This document shows positions 48,049 to 57,713 of a DNA stretch of 64,000 nucleotides, one piece after another. A model generated the notes under the pieces. That model saw only the letters and a list, made by a program, of their open reading frames with translations. It had not been told where the DNA came from and did not search any database. The stretch is from Brenneria izbisi (GTDB lineage Bacteria > Pseudomonadota > Gammaproteobacteria > Enterobacterales > Enterobacteriaceae), in contig NZ_JAMPJU010000013.1 of NCBI RefSeq assembly GCF_025840185.1, positions 1-64,000 of the forward strand. Reading direction: 5' to 3'. The first letter of the stretch is position 1; every line of letters begins with the position of its first letter. A program made the position numbers and the translations under genes.

Positions 48049-49026
48049 ATGTCGAATAGTCTGACCTATCGTGATCTCCCGAATGAGATTAACTGTTGGC
48101 CGGGACTGCCGCTATCGCTGAGCGGTGATGAAGTAATGCCGCTCGATTACCGCGCCGGAGACACTGGCTGGCTGTTGTATAGCGATGTACTCGACAAGAA
48201 TCTGCTTTCGCGCTATCAGCGTAAACTGGGCGCGGCGATGGTGATTGTCAGCGCCTGGAACGTGGGAGATTATCAGGTCGTGCGATTGGCGGGTTCGCTG
48301 ACGCCGCGCGCCACCAAGCTGGCGCATGAACTGGGCATGGATGTCGCGCCAATGCGCAACGCTCCCACCCTGCGCGCGCCCGGCCTGCTGGTGATGGATA
48401 TGGATTCCACCGCGATTGAGATTGAATGCATTGATGAAATCGCGCGGCTGGCGGGAACGGGCGAATTGGTTGCCGAAGTCACCGAGCGCGCGATGCGCGG
48501 AGAACTGGATTTTTCCGCCAGTCTGCGCCAACGCGTCGGGACATTAAAAGGCGCCGACGCCAATATTCTGCATGAGGTGCGTAAAGATCTGCCGCTGATG
48601 CCGGGTCTAACCAACATGGTCAGTCAACTTCAGGCGGCTGGCTGGCATGTGGCCATCGCCTCTGGCGGGTTTACCTATTTCGCCGATTATCTGCGTGAAG
48701 AACTGGGTCTGGTGGCGGCTGTCGCCAATGAAATGGGAATGTGGGATGGTAAACTGACCGGCGAAGTCATCGGCCCGATTGTCGATGCGAAATATAAAGC
48801 CGCCACGCTGCGTGAACTGGCGGAAAAACTGGATATTCCCTTGCAGCAGACGGTCGCCATCGGCGATGGCGCCAACGATCTGCTGATGATCAAAGCATCT
48901 GGTCTGGGCATTGCCTATCATGCCAAACCCAAAGTCAACGAACAGTCCGCCGTGACCATCCGACATGCCGACCTGACCGGGGTGTTGTGCATCCTCAGCG
49001 GCAGCATGAGGCACGAAGAACGCTAA
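48049..49026 (+). CDS. serB: Phosphoserine phosphatase
   Basis: 325 residues. It performs the last step of serine synthesis. HAD motifs: LLVMDMDSTAIEIECIDEIA (nucleophile Asp117), VAIASGGFTYF (motif II Ser), and AIGDGANDLLMIKASGLGIA (motif III/IV). The N-terminal ACT-like part is normal for enterobacterial SerB. It is followed by radA after 17 bases. Confidence 0.98.
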   Translation: MSNSLTYRDLPNEINCWPGLPLSLSGDEVMPLDYRAGDTGWLLYSDVLDKNLLSRYQRKLGAAMVIVSAWNVGDYQVVRLAGSLTPRATKLAHELGMDVAPMRNAPTLRAPGLLVMDMDSTAIEIECIDEIARLAGTGELVAEVTERAMRGELDFSASLRQRVGTLKGADANILHEVRKDLPLMPGLTNMVSQLQAAGWHVAIASGGFTYFADYLREELGLVAAVANEMGMWDGKLTGEVIGPIVDAKYKAATLRELAEKLDIPLQQTVAIGDGANDLLMIKASGLGIAYHAKPKVNEQSAVTIRHADLTGVLCILSGSMRHEER

Positions 49027-49043
49027 TCGATACGAGGTAACCT

Positions 49044-50426
49044 GTGGCAAAAGCCGTCAAACGCGCCTTTGTATGTAATGAATGCGGGGCGGATTATCCA
49101 CGCTGGCAGGGACAGTGCAGCGCCTGTCATGCCTGGAATACCATTACCGAAGTTCGTCTGGCGGCGGCCTCGTCCTCACGATCCGATCGTCTGACCGGCT
49201 ATGCGGGGGAAAGCGCCGGGGTCAGTCGGGTACAAAAACTCTCAGAAATCAGTCTTGAGGCGCTGCCTCGCTTTTCCACCGGTTTTCAGGAGTTTGATCG
49301 CGTGCTGGGCGGCGGCGTGGTGCCGGGCAGCGCGATTTTGATCGGCGGTAATCCGGGGGCGGGGAAAAGCACCCTGCTGTTGCAAACGCTGTGCAAACTG
49401 TCCGAGCAGATGAAAACCCTGTACGTCACCGGGGAAGAATCGTTGCAGCAGGTGGCGATGCGCGCCCATCGCCTCGGCCTGCCCGCGCACAATCTGAATA
49501 TGTTGTCTGAAACCAGCATCGAACAGATTTGCCTGATTGCCGAGCAGGAACAGCCAAAGCTGATGGTGATCGACTCTATTCAGGTCATGCATCTGGCGGA
49601 TATTCAATCCTCGCCCGGCAGCGTCGCCCAGGTCCGCGAAACCGCGGCCTACCTGACCCGTTTCGCCAAAACCCGTGGCGTCGCCATTATTATGGTCGGT
49701 CATGTCACCAAAGACGGTTCGCTGGCCGGCCCGAAAGTGCTGGAACACTGTATCGACTGCTCGGTATTGCTGGATGGCGACGCCGATTCCCGTTTCCGTA
49801 CCTTGCGCAGTCACAAGAACCGCTTTGGCGCCGTCAACGAACTGGGTGTTTTCGCCATGACCGAACAGGGATTGCGCGAAATCAGCAACCCGTCGGCGAT
49901 TTTCCTCAGCCGCGGCGACGAAATCACCTCCGGCAGTTCGGTGATGGTGGTCTGGGAAGGCACGCGCCCGTTGCTGGTGGAAATTCAGGCGCTGGTGGAT
50001 CAATCCATGATGGCGAACCCGCGTCGGGTCGCGGTGGGACTGGAACAGAACCGTCTGGCGATCCTGCTGGCGGTGCTGCATCGTCATGGCGGTTTGCAGA
50101 TGTCGGATCAGGATGTGTTCGTCAACGTCGTCGGCGGCGTCAAAGTAACGGAAACCAGCGCCGATCTCGCCCTGTTGCTGTCGCTGGTTTCCAGCCTGCG
50201 CGACCGTCCGCTGCCGCAGGATCTGGTGGTATTTGGCGAGGTCGGGCTGGCGGGTGAAATCCGCCCGGTGCCCAGCGGTCAGGAACGCATTGCGGAAGCG
50301 GCTAAGCACGGTTTCAAACGCGCGATTGTTCCCCACGCCAATATGCCGAAAAAACCGCCGGCCAATATGCAGGTTTTCGGCGTTAAAAAGCTGGCTGACG
50401 CATTGGATATTCTCAACGATTTTTAA
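49044..50426 (+). CDS. radA: DNA repair protein RadA
   Basis: 460 residues with a GTG start behind GAGG. A zinc finger with Cys11, 14, 25 and 28 (CNECGADYPRWQGQCSAC) precedes the RecA-like ATPase with Walker A GGNPGAGKSTLL (101-). The RadA KNRFG motif and a C-terminal Lon-like domain (VFVNVVGGVKVTETSADLAL) follow. It drives branch migration in recombination. It forms an operon with serB. Confidence 0.98.
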   Translation: MAKAVKRAFVCNECGADYPRWQGQCSACHAWNTITEVRLAAASSSRSDRLTGYAGESAGVSRVQKLSEISLEALPRFSTGFQEFDRVLGGGVVPGSAILIGGNPGAGKSTLLLQTLCKLSEQMKTLYVTGEESLQQVAMRAHRLGLPAHNLNMLSETSIEQICLIAEQEQPKLMVIDSIQVMHLADIQSSPGSVAQVRETAAYLTRFAKTRGVAIIMVGHVTKDGSLAGPKVLEHCIDCSVLLDGDADSRFRTLRSHKNRFGAVNELGVFAMTEQGLREISNPSAIFLSRGDEITSGSSVMVVWEGTRPLLVEIQALVDQSMMANPRRVAVGLEQNRLAILLAVLHRHGGLQMSDQDVFVNVVGGVKVTETSADLALLLSLVSSLRDRPLPQDLVVFGEVGLAGEIRPVPSGQERIAEAAKHGFKRAIVPHANMPKKPPANMQVFGVKKLADALDILNDF

Positions 50427-50484
50427 CGTCGCGGAGCTCCGACCTCCCATAAAACAGCGATTCATCCGCTGCCCTGTGGTATCT

Positions 50485-50502
50485 TGTTTAGTACGCTAAA
50501 CA
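50485..50502. promoter_or_regulatory. NadR-box palindrome at the nadR start
   Basis: TGTTTA-GTACGC-TAAACA is an exact fit to the TGTTTA-N6-TAAACA operator that NadR binds at NAD synthesis genes in enterobacteria. It overlaps the Shine-Dalgarno of nadR and sits 13 bases before the ATG. Confidence 0.65.
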
Positions 50503-50515
50503 GGAGTATCGGTCT

Positions 50516-51748
50516 ATGTCCCCATTTGAGTATTTAAAATCCGCCATTCGGCAAAAGGGGTGTACTTTACAGCAAGTCGCCGATGCGACGGATATGACCA
50601 AAGGCTATCTCAGCCAGTTGCTCAATGCCAAGATCAAAAGCCCCAGCGCTCAGAAACTGGAAGCGCTGCACCGTTTTCTCGGTCTGGAATTTCCCCGGCA
50701 TGAAAAAAAGATTGGCGTCGTCTTCGGCAAGTTTTACCCCCTGCATACCGGCCACATCTATCTGATCCAACGGGCGTGCAGTCAGGTGGACGAACTGCAC
50801 GTCATTCTGGGTTATGACGAACCGCGTGACCGCCTGCTGTTTGAAAATAGCTCCATGTCGCAACAGCCCACTGTCAGCGATCGTCTGCGCTGGCTGTTAC
50901 AAACCTTTAAATATCAGAAAAATATCCGTATTCATGCCTTTAATGAACAAGGGATGGAGCCGTATCCGCACGGCTGGGACATCTGGAGCCAGGGCATTCA
51001 GGCTTTTATGCGGGGAAAAAATATTGAACCCAATTTCGTCTATACCAGCGAAGAACAGGATGCGCCGCAATACCGTGAACAACTGGGGATCGAAACGGTC
51101 CTGATCGATCCCCAGCGCTCCTTTATGAGCATCAGCGGATCGCAAATCCGCCACGATCCTTTCCGCTACTGGGAATATATCCCCACCGAAGTCAAACCGT
51201 TCTTTGTGCGCACGGTCGCTATTTTGGGCGGCGAATCCAGCGGAAAATCCACGCTGGTGAACAAACTGGCCAACATCTTCAACACCACCAGCGCCTGGGA
51301 ATATGGCCGCGACTACGTGTTCTCCCATCTGGGCGGCGATGAAATGGCGCTGCAATACTCCGACTACGACAAAATCGCGCTCGGTCAGGCGCAATACATC
51401 GATTTTGCCGTCAAATACGCCAACAAAGTGGCTTTTATTGATACCGACTTCGTGACGACACAGGCATTCTGCAAAAAGTATGAGGGGCGTGAGCATCCGT
51501 TCGTTCAGGCGCTGATTGACGAATATCGCTTCGATCTGGTGATTCTGCTGGAAAACAACACGCCGTGGGTGGCTGATGGACTACGCAGCCTGGGCAGTTC
51601 GTCCGCCCGGCAGGAATTTCAAAATCTGCTGAAAAGCATGCTGGTAGAGAACAATATTCGCTACATCCACGTTGAAGAATCAGACTATGACTCGCGTTTT
51701 CTGCGCTGTGTGGAACTGGTGCAGCAAATGCTGGGGCATAGCAGATAA
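50516..51748 (+). CDS. nadR: Trifunctional NAD regulator NadR
   Basis: 410 residues. An N-terminal helix-turn-helix (about 1-60, TLQQVADATDMTKGYLSQLL) represses NAD-synthesis genes. The middle NMN adenylyltransferase domain begins VVFGKFYPLHTGHIYLI (about 69-). The C-terminal nicotinamide riboside kinase has the P-loop VAILGGESSGKSTLVN. It senses and salvages pyridine nucleotides. It follows radA by 89 bases with its own promoter-like region. Confidence 0.97.
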   Translation: MSPFEYLKSAIRQKGCTLQQVADATDMTKGYLSQLLNAKIKSPSAQKLEALHRFLGLEFPRHEKKIGVVFGKFYPLHTGHIYLIQRACSQVDELHVILGYDEPRDRLLFENSSMSQQPTVSDRLRWLLQTFKYQKNIRIHAFNEQGMEPYPHGWDIWSQGIQAFMRGKNIEPNFVYTSEEQDAPQYREQLGIETVLIDPQRSFMSISGSQIRHDPFRYWEYIPTEVKPFFVRTVAILGGESSGKSTLVNKLANIFNTTSAWEYGRDYVFSHLGGDEMALQYSDYDKIALGQAQYIDFAVKYANKVAFIDTDFVTTQAFCKKYEGREHPFVQALIDEYRFDLVILLENNTPWVADGLRSLGSSSARQEFQNLLKSMLVENNIRYIHVEESDYDSRFLRCVELVQQMLGHSR

Positions 51749-51881
51749 AGTGCACTGTTCAATCATAGTCAGCCTGTTTGCCCGCCAGCATAACTCAACC
51801 GGCATGAACGCTGGCTGATTCAACGACGCGCCTAAAAAAGCCCCGGTTCCATCTTCAGCAAGAACAACATATTGGGGCTAG

Positions 51882-53045
51882 CTATTCGCCCAACGAACGC
51901 GCTAAACACGCGTTTCTTAACATGCACTGCATGCTGACGAACAAAACCCCCATAAAAAGCAATATCGCGATCAGCCCATCGTAACCGAAAAAGGTAATGA
52001 CCGCCCCGGAGAGGAGCGGGCCGACGATACTGCCGGCAGACCAAAACAGCCCCAGCAATGAATTCATCACAATTAGTCGCTGACCGACAAATATCTGACC
52101 AGCCCGAACCAGGGAAAGTGTGTAAAGGCCTCCAGCCGCCGCGCCAAGGATGATACAGATTGAAGCCAGAAGCGCTGGGGAGGAAAATGAAAATGTTATT
52201 AACAACAGCATAATACAGAAAATAACGCCACAGCCGATATGGGTTTTTATGATGCCGCATTTGTCCGCCAGCCAGCCAATCGGCGTCTGGAATAAGGCAT
52301 CCCCCAGAAAGATGAGCGTTACCAATAATATCGCAGATTTTTCGTCCAGACCTTGCTCCACGCCATAGAGCGGGAAGAGGGAGAGCATGCTGGCATCAAA
52401 GAACGCAAAACAGAATACGCCAGAGGCAATCGCAGGTAGAAATGGTATAAGACTCCGGTAAGAGGCAGACGATCTTTCCTCTGCCCGAATCATATCGGCA
52501 CAATTTTTCAGCATTAGCGCACAAACGCCAGATACGCCGCAAATCAACCACAAGGCATATATTTGAATATTCTCCCCGGCGGCAATAAGCAATGGCCCCA
52601 GCAACTGACACCCGGTGAAAACTGAGGTATAGACCCCAGTCAACGTCGCCTTGTGCTTGTCTGAAGCGCGGCTGGTAATCCAGCTTTCCCCCAGTACCAC
52701 AAGGAGCCCCGACGCCAGTCCCGTCAGCAAACGGGGTAAAATGAGTAACAGAGGATGCGAGAGCAGATAGGAGGCAACGGTTGACGCCGCAAGGATAATA
52801 AGACTACTCGATAAAAGGTATCCGGCGTGCAGGCGACGGCTGAGCAATGGCGTAATAAAAGAGGATAACATCATTCCGGCGGCGGGCAGCGCCGCCAGAA
52901 TACCGAGCGTCGCGGTACTGTGTCCTTGCTGTGCAAGCTTCAGGCTGATCAACGGCAATGTATAGCCAGTAACCAGCCCCACCAGGGATGCGGCGATTAT
53001 CATGTTCAGAGTCGTAAAACGGGAGCTACGAGGATTTTCTGTCAT
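51882..53045 (-). CDS. MFS transporter, YcaD-like / unassigned
   Basis: 387 residues with 12 predicted spans. The segment GLASGLLVVLGESWITSRAS and the repeat LGDALFQTPIGWLADKCGI between helices 8 and 9 are typical of the YcaD/UMF-type sugar or drug transporters. No substrate can be assigned. It faces nadR and lies 31 bases upstream of ygfA on the same strand. In E. coli nadR and ygfA are far apart, so this gene is at a rearrangement junction. Confidence 0.8.
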   Translation of the reverse strand: MTENPRSSRFTTLNMIIAASLVGLVTGYTLPLISLKLAQQGHSTATLGILAALPAAGMMLSSFITPLLSRRLHAGYLLSSSLIILAASTVASYLLSHPLLLILPRLLTGLASGLLVVLGESWITSRASDKHKATLTGVYTSVFTGCQLLGPLLIAAGENIQIYALWLICGVSGVCALMLKNCADMIRAEERSSASYRSLIPFLPAIASGVFCFAFFDASMLSLFPLYGVEQGLDEKSAILLVTLIFLGDALFQTPIGWLADKCGIIKTHIGCGVIFCIMLLLITFSFSSPALLASICIILGAAAGGLYTLSLVRAGQIFVGQRLIVMNSLLGLFWSAGSIVGPLLSGAVITFFGYDGLIAILLFMGVLFVSMQCMLRNACLARSLGE

Positions 53046-53076
53046 TGCGCTTCCAGTGCGGGTTTAACAAATCACA

Positions 53077-53691
53077 TCACCAGCGCCAACAACGTGACGG
53101 CGTAATAATCTCCGGCAGCGGGATATCCCAATGTTCGGTGGGTAAACAGTCAACCAACTGACAATCATGGGCCAGGCCGATCGGGTAAGGCCCCTGCCGC
53201 GACCAATTCTGCAACGTGCGATCATAGAAACCGCCGCCCATGCCTAATCGTTGTCCCTGCCTGTCAAACGCCACCAGCGGCGTCAGCAATACATCCAACT
53301 GGGGCAGCGGCAGAACCTGCCGCACATCCAGTTGCGGTTCCAGAATTTTCAGACGATTCAAAACCAGTTCGGTATCCGGCGTATAACGCAGGAACAGCAA
53401 ATTCCCGGCGCTGAACGGATGTAATACCGGCAGATAAACCCGTTTACCCTGCCGCCATAGCTGTTGGATCAGCGGCTGTGTATCCAGTTCGCCATCGAAT
53501 GAGAGAAACGCCGCGATATTGTCGGCCTGCGTTATTTTCGGGTGACGACAGACCTGATCCATCGCCTGTTCCGCGCAGAGGGCCTGCTGATCGGGCGTGA
53601 GTTGACGACGGCGCTGCCGCACATCCTGACGGATTTGCTGACGACGTTGAGCGCAAGAGAGGGATGAGGCGGATGACGGAGTGGGATGCAT
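53077..53691 (-). CDS. ygfA: 5-formyltetrahydrofolate cyclo-ligase
   Basis: 204 residues from MHPTPSSASSLSCAQRRQQI at 53691; the frame extends upstream into 6S RNA. It converts 5-formyl-THF to methenyl-THF and has been linked to persistence. RQDVRQRRRQL binds ATP, VYLPVL and GMGGGFYDRTL are the signature, and GLAHDCQLVDCLPTEHWDIPL follows. It is cotranscribed with ssrS in relatives, as the order here implies. Confidence 0.94.
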   Translation of the reverse strand: MHPTPSSASSLSCAQRRQQIRQDVRQRRRQLTPDQQALCAEQAMDQVCRHPKITQADNIAAFLSFDGELDTQPLIQQLWRQGKRVYLPVLHPFSAGNLLFLRYTPDTELVLNRLKILEPQLDVRQVLPLPQLDVLLTPLVAFDRQGQRLGMGGGFYDRTLQNWSRQGPYPIGLAHDCQLVDCLPTEHWDIPLPEIITPSRCWRW

Positions 53692-53736
53692 ACGAAAATG
53701 GAGGCCGTAGCCGTAATGATCACGCGTGAAACAAAG

Positions 53737-53920
53737 GGAATCTCCGAGATGCCGCCGCAGGCTGTAACCCTTGAACCCTTGGTTCAAGGTGAACATAACG
53801 TCGCAGTCTTAAGGCTTCTCGGGCGAACCGAGCATGCTCACCAACCACGGAGCATTACATTCTGTTGGTTTGAAATATCGGCTCAGGGGACTGACCCGCT
53901 GACAAACATCTCAGAGAAAT
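53737..53920 (-). ncRNA. ssrS: 6S RNA
   Basis: 184 bases, nearly base for base the E. coli 6S RNA: the 5' end is ATTTCTCTGAGATGTT, the 3' end CATCTCGGAGATTCC. The CCTGAGCCGATATTTC and GGTTGGTGAGCATGCTCGG segments that form the open bulge are kept. It binds sigma-70 RNA polymerase in stationary phase. It lies between zapA and ygfA on the same strand, the standard position. Confidence 0.97.
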
Positions 53921-53993
53921 TTTATTCGTAACTCACAAAGACCTTATCACGTCTTATCGCGTAAAAACACCGTACTTTTGTCAAATTTCGATG

Positions 53994-54323
53994 TTATTCA
54001 AACTGCGGTCCCTGACGTTCGGTAATCCGTCCCTGCTCCAACAGCGCCTGTTCGATGGTCTGTTGCAGCATACGGATACGCTGCTCCATGTTCGCCGCAT
54101 AATCACGGGTTTTACCCCGTTCCTGCGCCAGTTCATGGCACACGTTCAACGCGGCGATAAACACCAGTTGCTCGGTGTTTGTGACTCTAGTGCGAACTTT
54201 AAGATCTTGCAACCGCTGGTTAAGATCCTCCGCAGCCTGATTCAACGCATCCTGTTGTTCTGGCGGACAGTTGACTCTTAACGAACGGCCAAAAACCTGA
54301 ATATCTACCGGTTGTGCAGACAT
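53994..54323 (-). CDS. zapA: Cell division protein ZapA
   Basis: 109 residues. [15 protein letters not shown] opens the fold and a long coiled coil follows ([20 protein letters not shown] and beyond to about residue 95). It crosslinks FtsZ filaments at mid-cell. It is divergent from ygfB across 189 bases and precedes ssrS. Confidence 0.96.
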   Translation of the reverse strand: MSAQPVDIQVFGRSLRVNCPPEQQDALNQAAEDLNQRLQDLKVRTRVTNTEQLVFIAALNVCHELAQERGKTRDYAANMEQRIRMLQQTIEQALLEQGRITERQGPQFE

Positions 54324-54512
54324 GCCACCTTCCTGCCTTATTTCGTTTTCGCGCCCGCAGAGAAGTTAATCCTGCGCTGCCCGGCATCGGGCCAGTTAAA
54401 GCGGGCGTCACTATATATATCCCCACTATAAGATACAAGCCCTTTCTGGTATCCCTACCGGGCTTGGTGGTAGCATAACACGAACTAATCCTGCCAACGA
54501 TGACGAATCCGC

Positions 54513-55097
54513 ATGTCTATAGAGAATACGTTTCCAGGCTATGAAGCCCTTGACCAATTGCTTCACCAGCAGCAAATCGCCCTCACCGCCGCAGAAATGC
54601 ATGGTCTGATTAGCGGTCTGCTGTGCGGCGGCAACCATGACGACAGTTGGCGAACCCTGGTGTTTGAATTGACCAACGAAGGCATGGCCTTCCCGCAAAC
54701 GCTGGCCCAGCCAATCCAGCATCTGTATCAGGTTACGCGTGAAATGCTGGAAGACGAAGGTTTCATGTTTCAGCTTTTCCTGCCTGACGATAACAACGAA
54801 CCCGTCACGGTATTTGACCGGATAGATGCGCTGGCCGACTGGGTAAACCATTTTTTGCTGGGCCTGGGCGTGGCTCAACCGCGCCTGAACAAAGCCGAAG
54901 GCGAATTGAAAGAAGCCATTGATGATTTACGCAACATCGCCCAGTTAGGTTACGACGAAGATGAAGATCAGGAAGAACTGGCGCAGTCACTGGAAGAAGT
55001 GATTGAATATGTTCGAGTCTCGGCCATTTTGTGTCATAACGAATTTACCAGCCAACCGGTTGTGGCGCCTGAGCAGAAAAAACCAACGCTGCATTGA
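54513..55097 (+). CDS. ygfB: UPF0149 family protein YgfB
   Basis: 194 residues, the normal length. [16 protein letters not shown] and [20 protein letters not shown] are family hallmarks; the protein is acidic. In Pseudomonas a homologue affects beta-lactamase regulation, but the enterobacterial role is unknown. It starts the ygfB-pepP-ubiH-ubiI cluster. Confidence 0.95.
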   Translation: MSIENTFPGYEALDQLLHQQQIALTAAEMHGLISGLLCGGNHDDSWRTLVFELTNEGMAFPQTLAQPIQHLYQVTREMLEDEGFMFQLFLPDDNNEPVTVFDRIDALADWVNHFLLGLGVAQPRLNKAEGELKEAIDDLRNIAQLGYDEDEDQEELAQSLEEVIEYVRVSAILCHNEFTSQPVVAPEQKKPTLH

Positions 55098-55157
55098 TTT
55101 TTCGCCAGCCGCAGCAACGGTTTGTCCCACAGCACGGAATATTTTCAGGAGCAGGTG

Positions 55158-56495
55158 ATGAATCCACAAGAATTCCTTCGTCGTCGGCAGACGCTGCTGG
55201 AGAAAATGGCGCCAGCCAGTGCCGCGATCATGTTTGCCGCGCCTGAAACAGCGCGTAATGCCGACAGTGATTATCCCTATCGTCAGAACAGCGATTTCTG
55301 GTATTTCACCGGATTCAATGAACCGGAAGCGGTGCTGTTGCTGGTTAAAAGCGATGAAAAACATCACCATAGCGTGCTATTCAACCGTGTGCGCGATCTG
55401 ACGGCGGAAATCTGGTTTGGTCGTCGCCTGGGCCAACAAGCCGCGCCCGCCAAACTGGGCGTCGATCGGGCGCTGCCATTTAATGAAATCGGCGACCAGC
55501 TACATTTGTTGCTCAACGGTCTGGACGTCATTTATCACGCGCAGGGGCAATACGATTACGCCGACAAGCTGCTGTTTTCCGCGCTGGAAACGTTGCGTAA
55601 CGGCGCCCGCAAAGGTTTTATCGCCCCGCCGACCGTCACCGACTGGCGTCCGTGGGTCCATGAAATGCGATTGTTCAAATCACAGGCGGAAATTGACGTG
55701 ATGCGGCGCGCAGGGGAAATCACCGCGCTGGCCCACATGCGCGCCATGCAGACTTGTCGTCCCGGAATGTTTGAATACCAGCTTGAAGGGGAAATTCATC
55801 ACGAGTTCACCCGTCACGGCGCGCGTTATCCCTCTTACAACACCATTGTCGGCAGCGGCGATAACGCCTGCATTCTGCATTACACCGAAAATGAATCTCA
55901 AATGCGTGATGGCGATTTAGTGTTGATCGACGCCGGATGCGAATACCGCGGCTACGCGGGCGATATTACCCGCACGTTCCCGGTCAATGGCAAATTTACC
56001 GCGCCGCAACGAGCCATCTACGACATCGTGCTGCGCTCGCAACGCAAGGCGCTGGAGATATTCGCGCCCGGTATCAGCATCCGCGACGTCACTGACGAAG
56101 TGGTGCGTATCATGGTGAGCGGCCTGGTTCAGTTGGGCATCCTGAAAGGCGAGGTGGACGCGTTGATCACCGAACAGGCGCACCGTCAGTTCTTCATGCA
56201 TGGGCTCAGCCACTGGCTGGGGCTGGATGTACACGATGTCGGCGATTATGGTTCCACCGATCGTGGTCGTCCGCTCGAACCCGGCATGGTGCTGACGGTT
56301 GAACCCGGTCTGTATATCGCGCCGGATGCCAACGTGCCTCAGCAATATCGGGGCATTGGGATTCGTATTGAAGATGACATTCTGATCACCGCAACCGGCA
56401 ACGAAAACCTGACGTCCGGCGTGGTGAAAGATGCCGATGAAATCGAAGCGCTGATGGCGCAACGGCATTCCGCTCAGCAATCGATTTCAGGATGA
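55158..56495 (+). CDS. pepP: Xaa-Pro aminopeptidase P
   Basis: 445 residues from the ATG at 55158 behind CAGGAGCAGGTG; an earlier in-frame ATG at 55122 is less likely. It removes N-terminal residues before proline. The two-metal site is complete: Asp pair in LVLIDAGCEYRGYAGDITR, His in FMHGLSHWLGLDVHD, Glu in VLTVEPGLY and Glu in GIGIRIEDD. It precedes ubiH by 4 bases. Confidence 0.97.
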   Translation: MNPQEFLRRRQTLLEKMAPASAAIMFAAPETARNADSDYPYRQNSDFWYFTGFNEPEAVLLLVKSDEKHHHSVLFNRVRDLTAEIWFGRRLGQQAAPAKLGVDRALPFNEIGDQLHLLLNGLDVIYHAQGQYDYADKLLFSALETLRNGARKGFIAPPTVTDWRPWVHEMRLFKSQAEIDVMRRAGEITALAHMRAMQTCRPGMFEYQLEGEIHHEFTRHGARYPSYNTIVGSGDNACILHYTENESQMRDGDLVLIDAGCEYRGYAGDITRTFPVNGKFTAPQRAIYDIVLRSQRKALEIFAPGISIRDVTDEVVRIMVSGLVQLGILKGEVDALITEQAHRQFFMHGLSHWLGLDVHDVGDYGSTDRGRPLEPGMVLTVEPGLYIAPDANVPQQYRGIGIRIEDDILITATGNENLTSGVVKDADEIEALMAQRHSAQQSISG

Positions 56496-56499
56496 CAAC

Positions 56500-57678
56500 A
56501 TGACGGTAATGATTGTTGGTGGTGGAATGGCGGGCGCGACGTTGGCGCTGGCGATATCCACGCTCTCACAAGGGAAAGTCCCCGTGGATCTCATTGAGGC
56601 GATATCACCGCTCGAACGTCAGCATCCGGGCTTTGACGGCAGAGCGATTGCTCTGGCGGAAGGCACCAGCGAACAACTTGAAACCATCGGCATCTGGCAG
56701 AGGCTGGCGGGCTGCGCCACCGCGATAACCGACATTCACGTCAGCGATCGCGGCCACGCCTGCTTTGTTAATCTGAACGCCGCGGACTATCGCGTGCCGG
56801 CGCTGGGCCATGTCGTCGAACTGCACGAAGCGGGTCAACGACTGTTCTCTCTGTTGCAGCAGGCGCCCGGCGTGCGTCTGCATTGTCCAGCGCAAGTGGT
56901 GGACGTGGCCCGCACGTCAGACAAGGCCATGCTGACGCTGGATAACGGGACGGTGCTGACCGGGCGACTCATGGTGGCGGCCGACGGCACCAATTCGATG
57001 CTGGCGGCATCATGCGGTATCCAGTGGCAGCAGCAAGACTATGAGCAAATCGCCGTTATCGCCAACGTGACGACCAGCGAACCCCATCAGGGGCGCGCGT
57101 TCGAGCGTTTTACGCCACAGGGTCCGCTGGCGATGTTGCCCATGAGCAAAGGCCGCAGTTCACTGGTGTGGTGCCATGCCAACAACCAGCAGGCGCAGGT
57201 TGATAGCTGGCATGAAGATGAATTCCGTCAGCAGTTGCAGCGAGCGTTTGGCTGGCGTTTGGGGGCGTTCGTCCACATCGGCGAGCGCCGCAGCTATCCG
57301 TTACGATTACTCACGGCCAGTCAGCACATCAGCCACCGGCTGGCATTGGTGGGCAACGCGGCTCAGACGCTGCACCCGATCGCCGGACAAGGCTTTAATC
57401 TGGGTTTACGGGATGTTATGTCGCTGGCGGAAACGGTGGTGGACGCCATGCGGCATCATCAGGATCCGGGCTGCTACCGCGTGCTTAGCCGCTACCAGCA
57501 ACGACGCCAATCGGATCAGCAAACAACAGTGGCGATAACCGACGGGCTGGTCAGACTTTTCGCCAACCGCTATACCGCGCTGGAAATTGGCCGTAATCTG
57601 GGGCTGATGGCCATGAATAATCTGCCGTTGATGCGCGATGCGCTTGCCCGCCGCACGCTTGGCTGGGTTGAGCGTTAA
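56500..57678 (+). CDS. ubiH: 2-octaprenyl-6-methoxyphenol hydroxylase
   Basis: 392 residues, a FAD monooxygenase of ubiquinone synthesis. MIVGGGMAGATLALA binds FAD, VAADGTNSMLA is the DG motif, and GNAAQTLHPIAGQGFNLGLRD the second FAD site, in the UbiH-specific form. It is cotranscribed with pepP and ubiI. Confidence 0.97.
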   Translation: MTVMIVGGGMAGATLALAISTLSQGKVPVDLIEAISPLERQHPGFDGRAIALAEGTSEQLETIGIWQRLAGCATAITDIHVSDRGHACFVNLNAADYRVPALGHVVELHEAGQRLFSLLQQAPGVRLHCPAQVVDVARTSDKAMLTLDNGTVLTGRLMVAADGTNSMLAASCGIQWQQQDYEQIAVIANVTTSEPHQGRAFERFTPQGPLAMLPMSKGRSSLVWCHANNQQAQVDSWHEDEFRQQLQRAFGWRLGAFVHIGERRSYPLRLLTASQHISHRLALVGNAAQTLHPIAGQGFNLGLRDVMSLAETVVDAMRHHQDPGCYRVLSRYQQRRQSDQQTTVAITDGLVRLFANRYTALEIGRNLGLMAMNNLPLMRDALARRTLGWVER

Positions 57679-57713
57679 TCACGATTTTCGGCGGAACATA
57701 ACAGGAAAAGTTT

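Noticed and set aside
49242..50465. A 407-codon minus-strand ORF opposite radA
   Set aside because: Low-complexity His/Gln/Arg-rich shadow of radA, with no family match.
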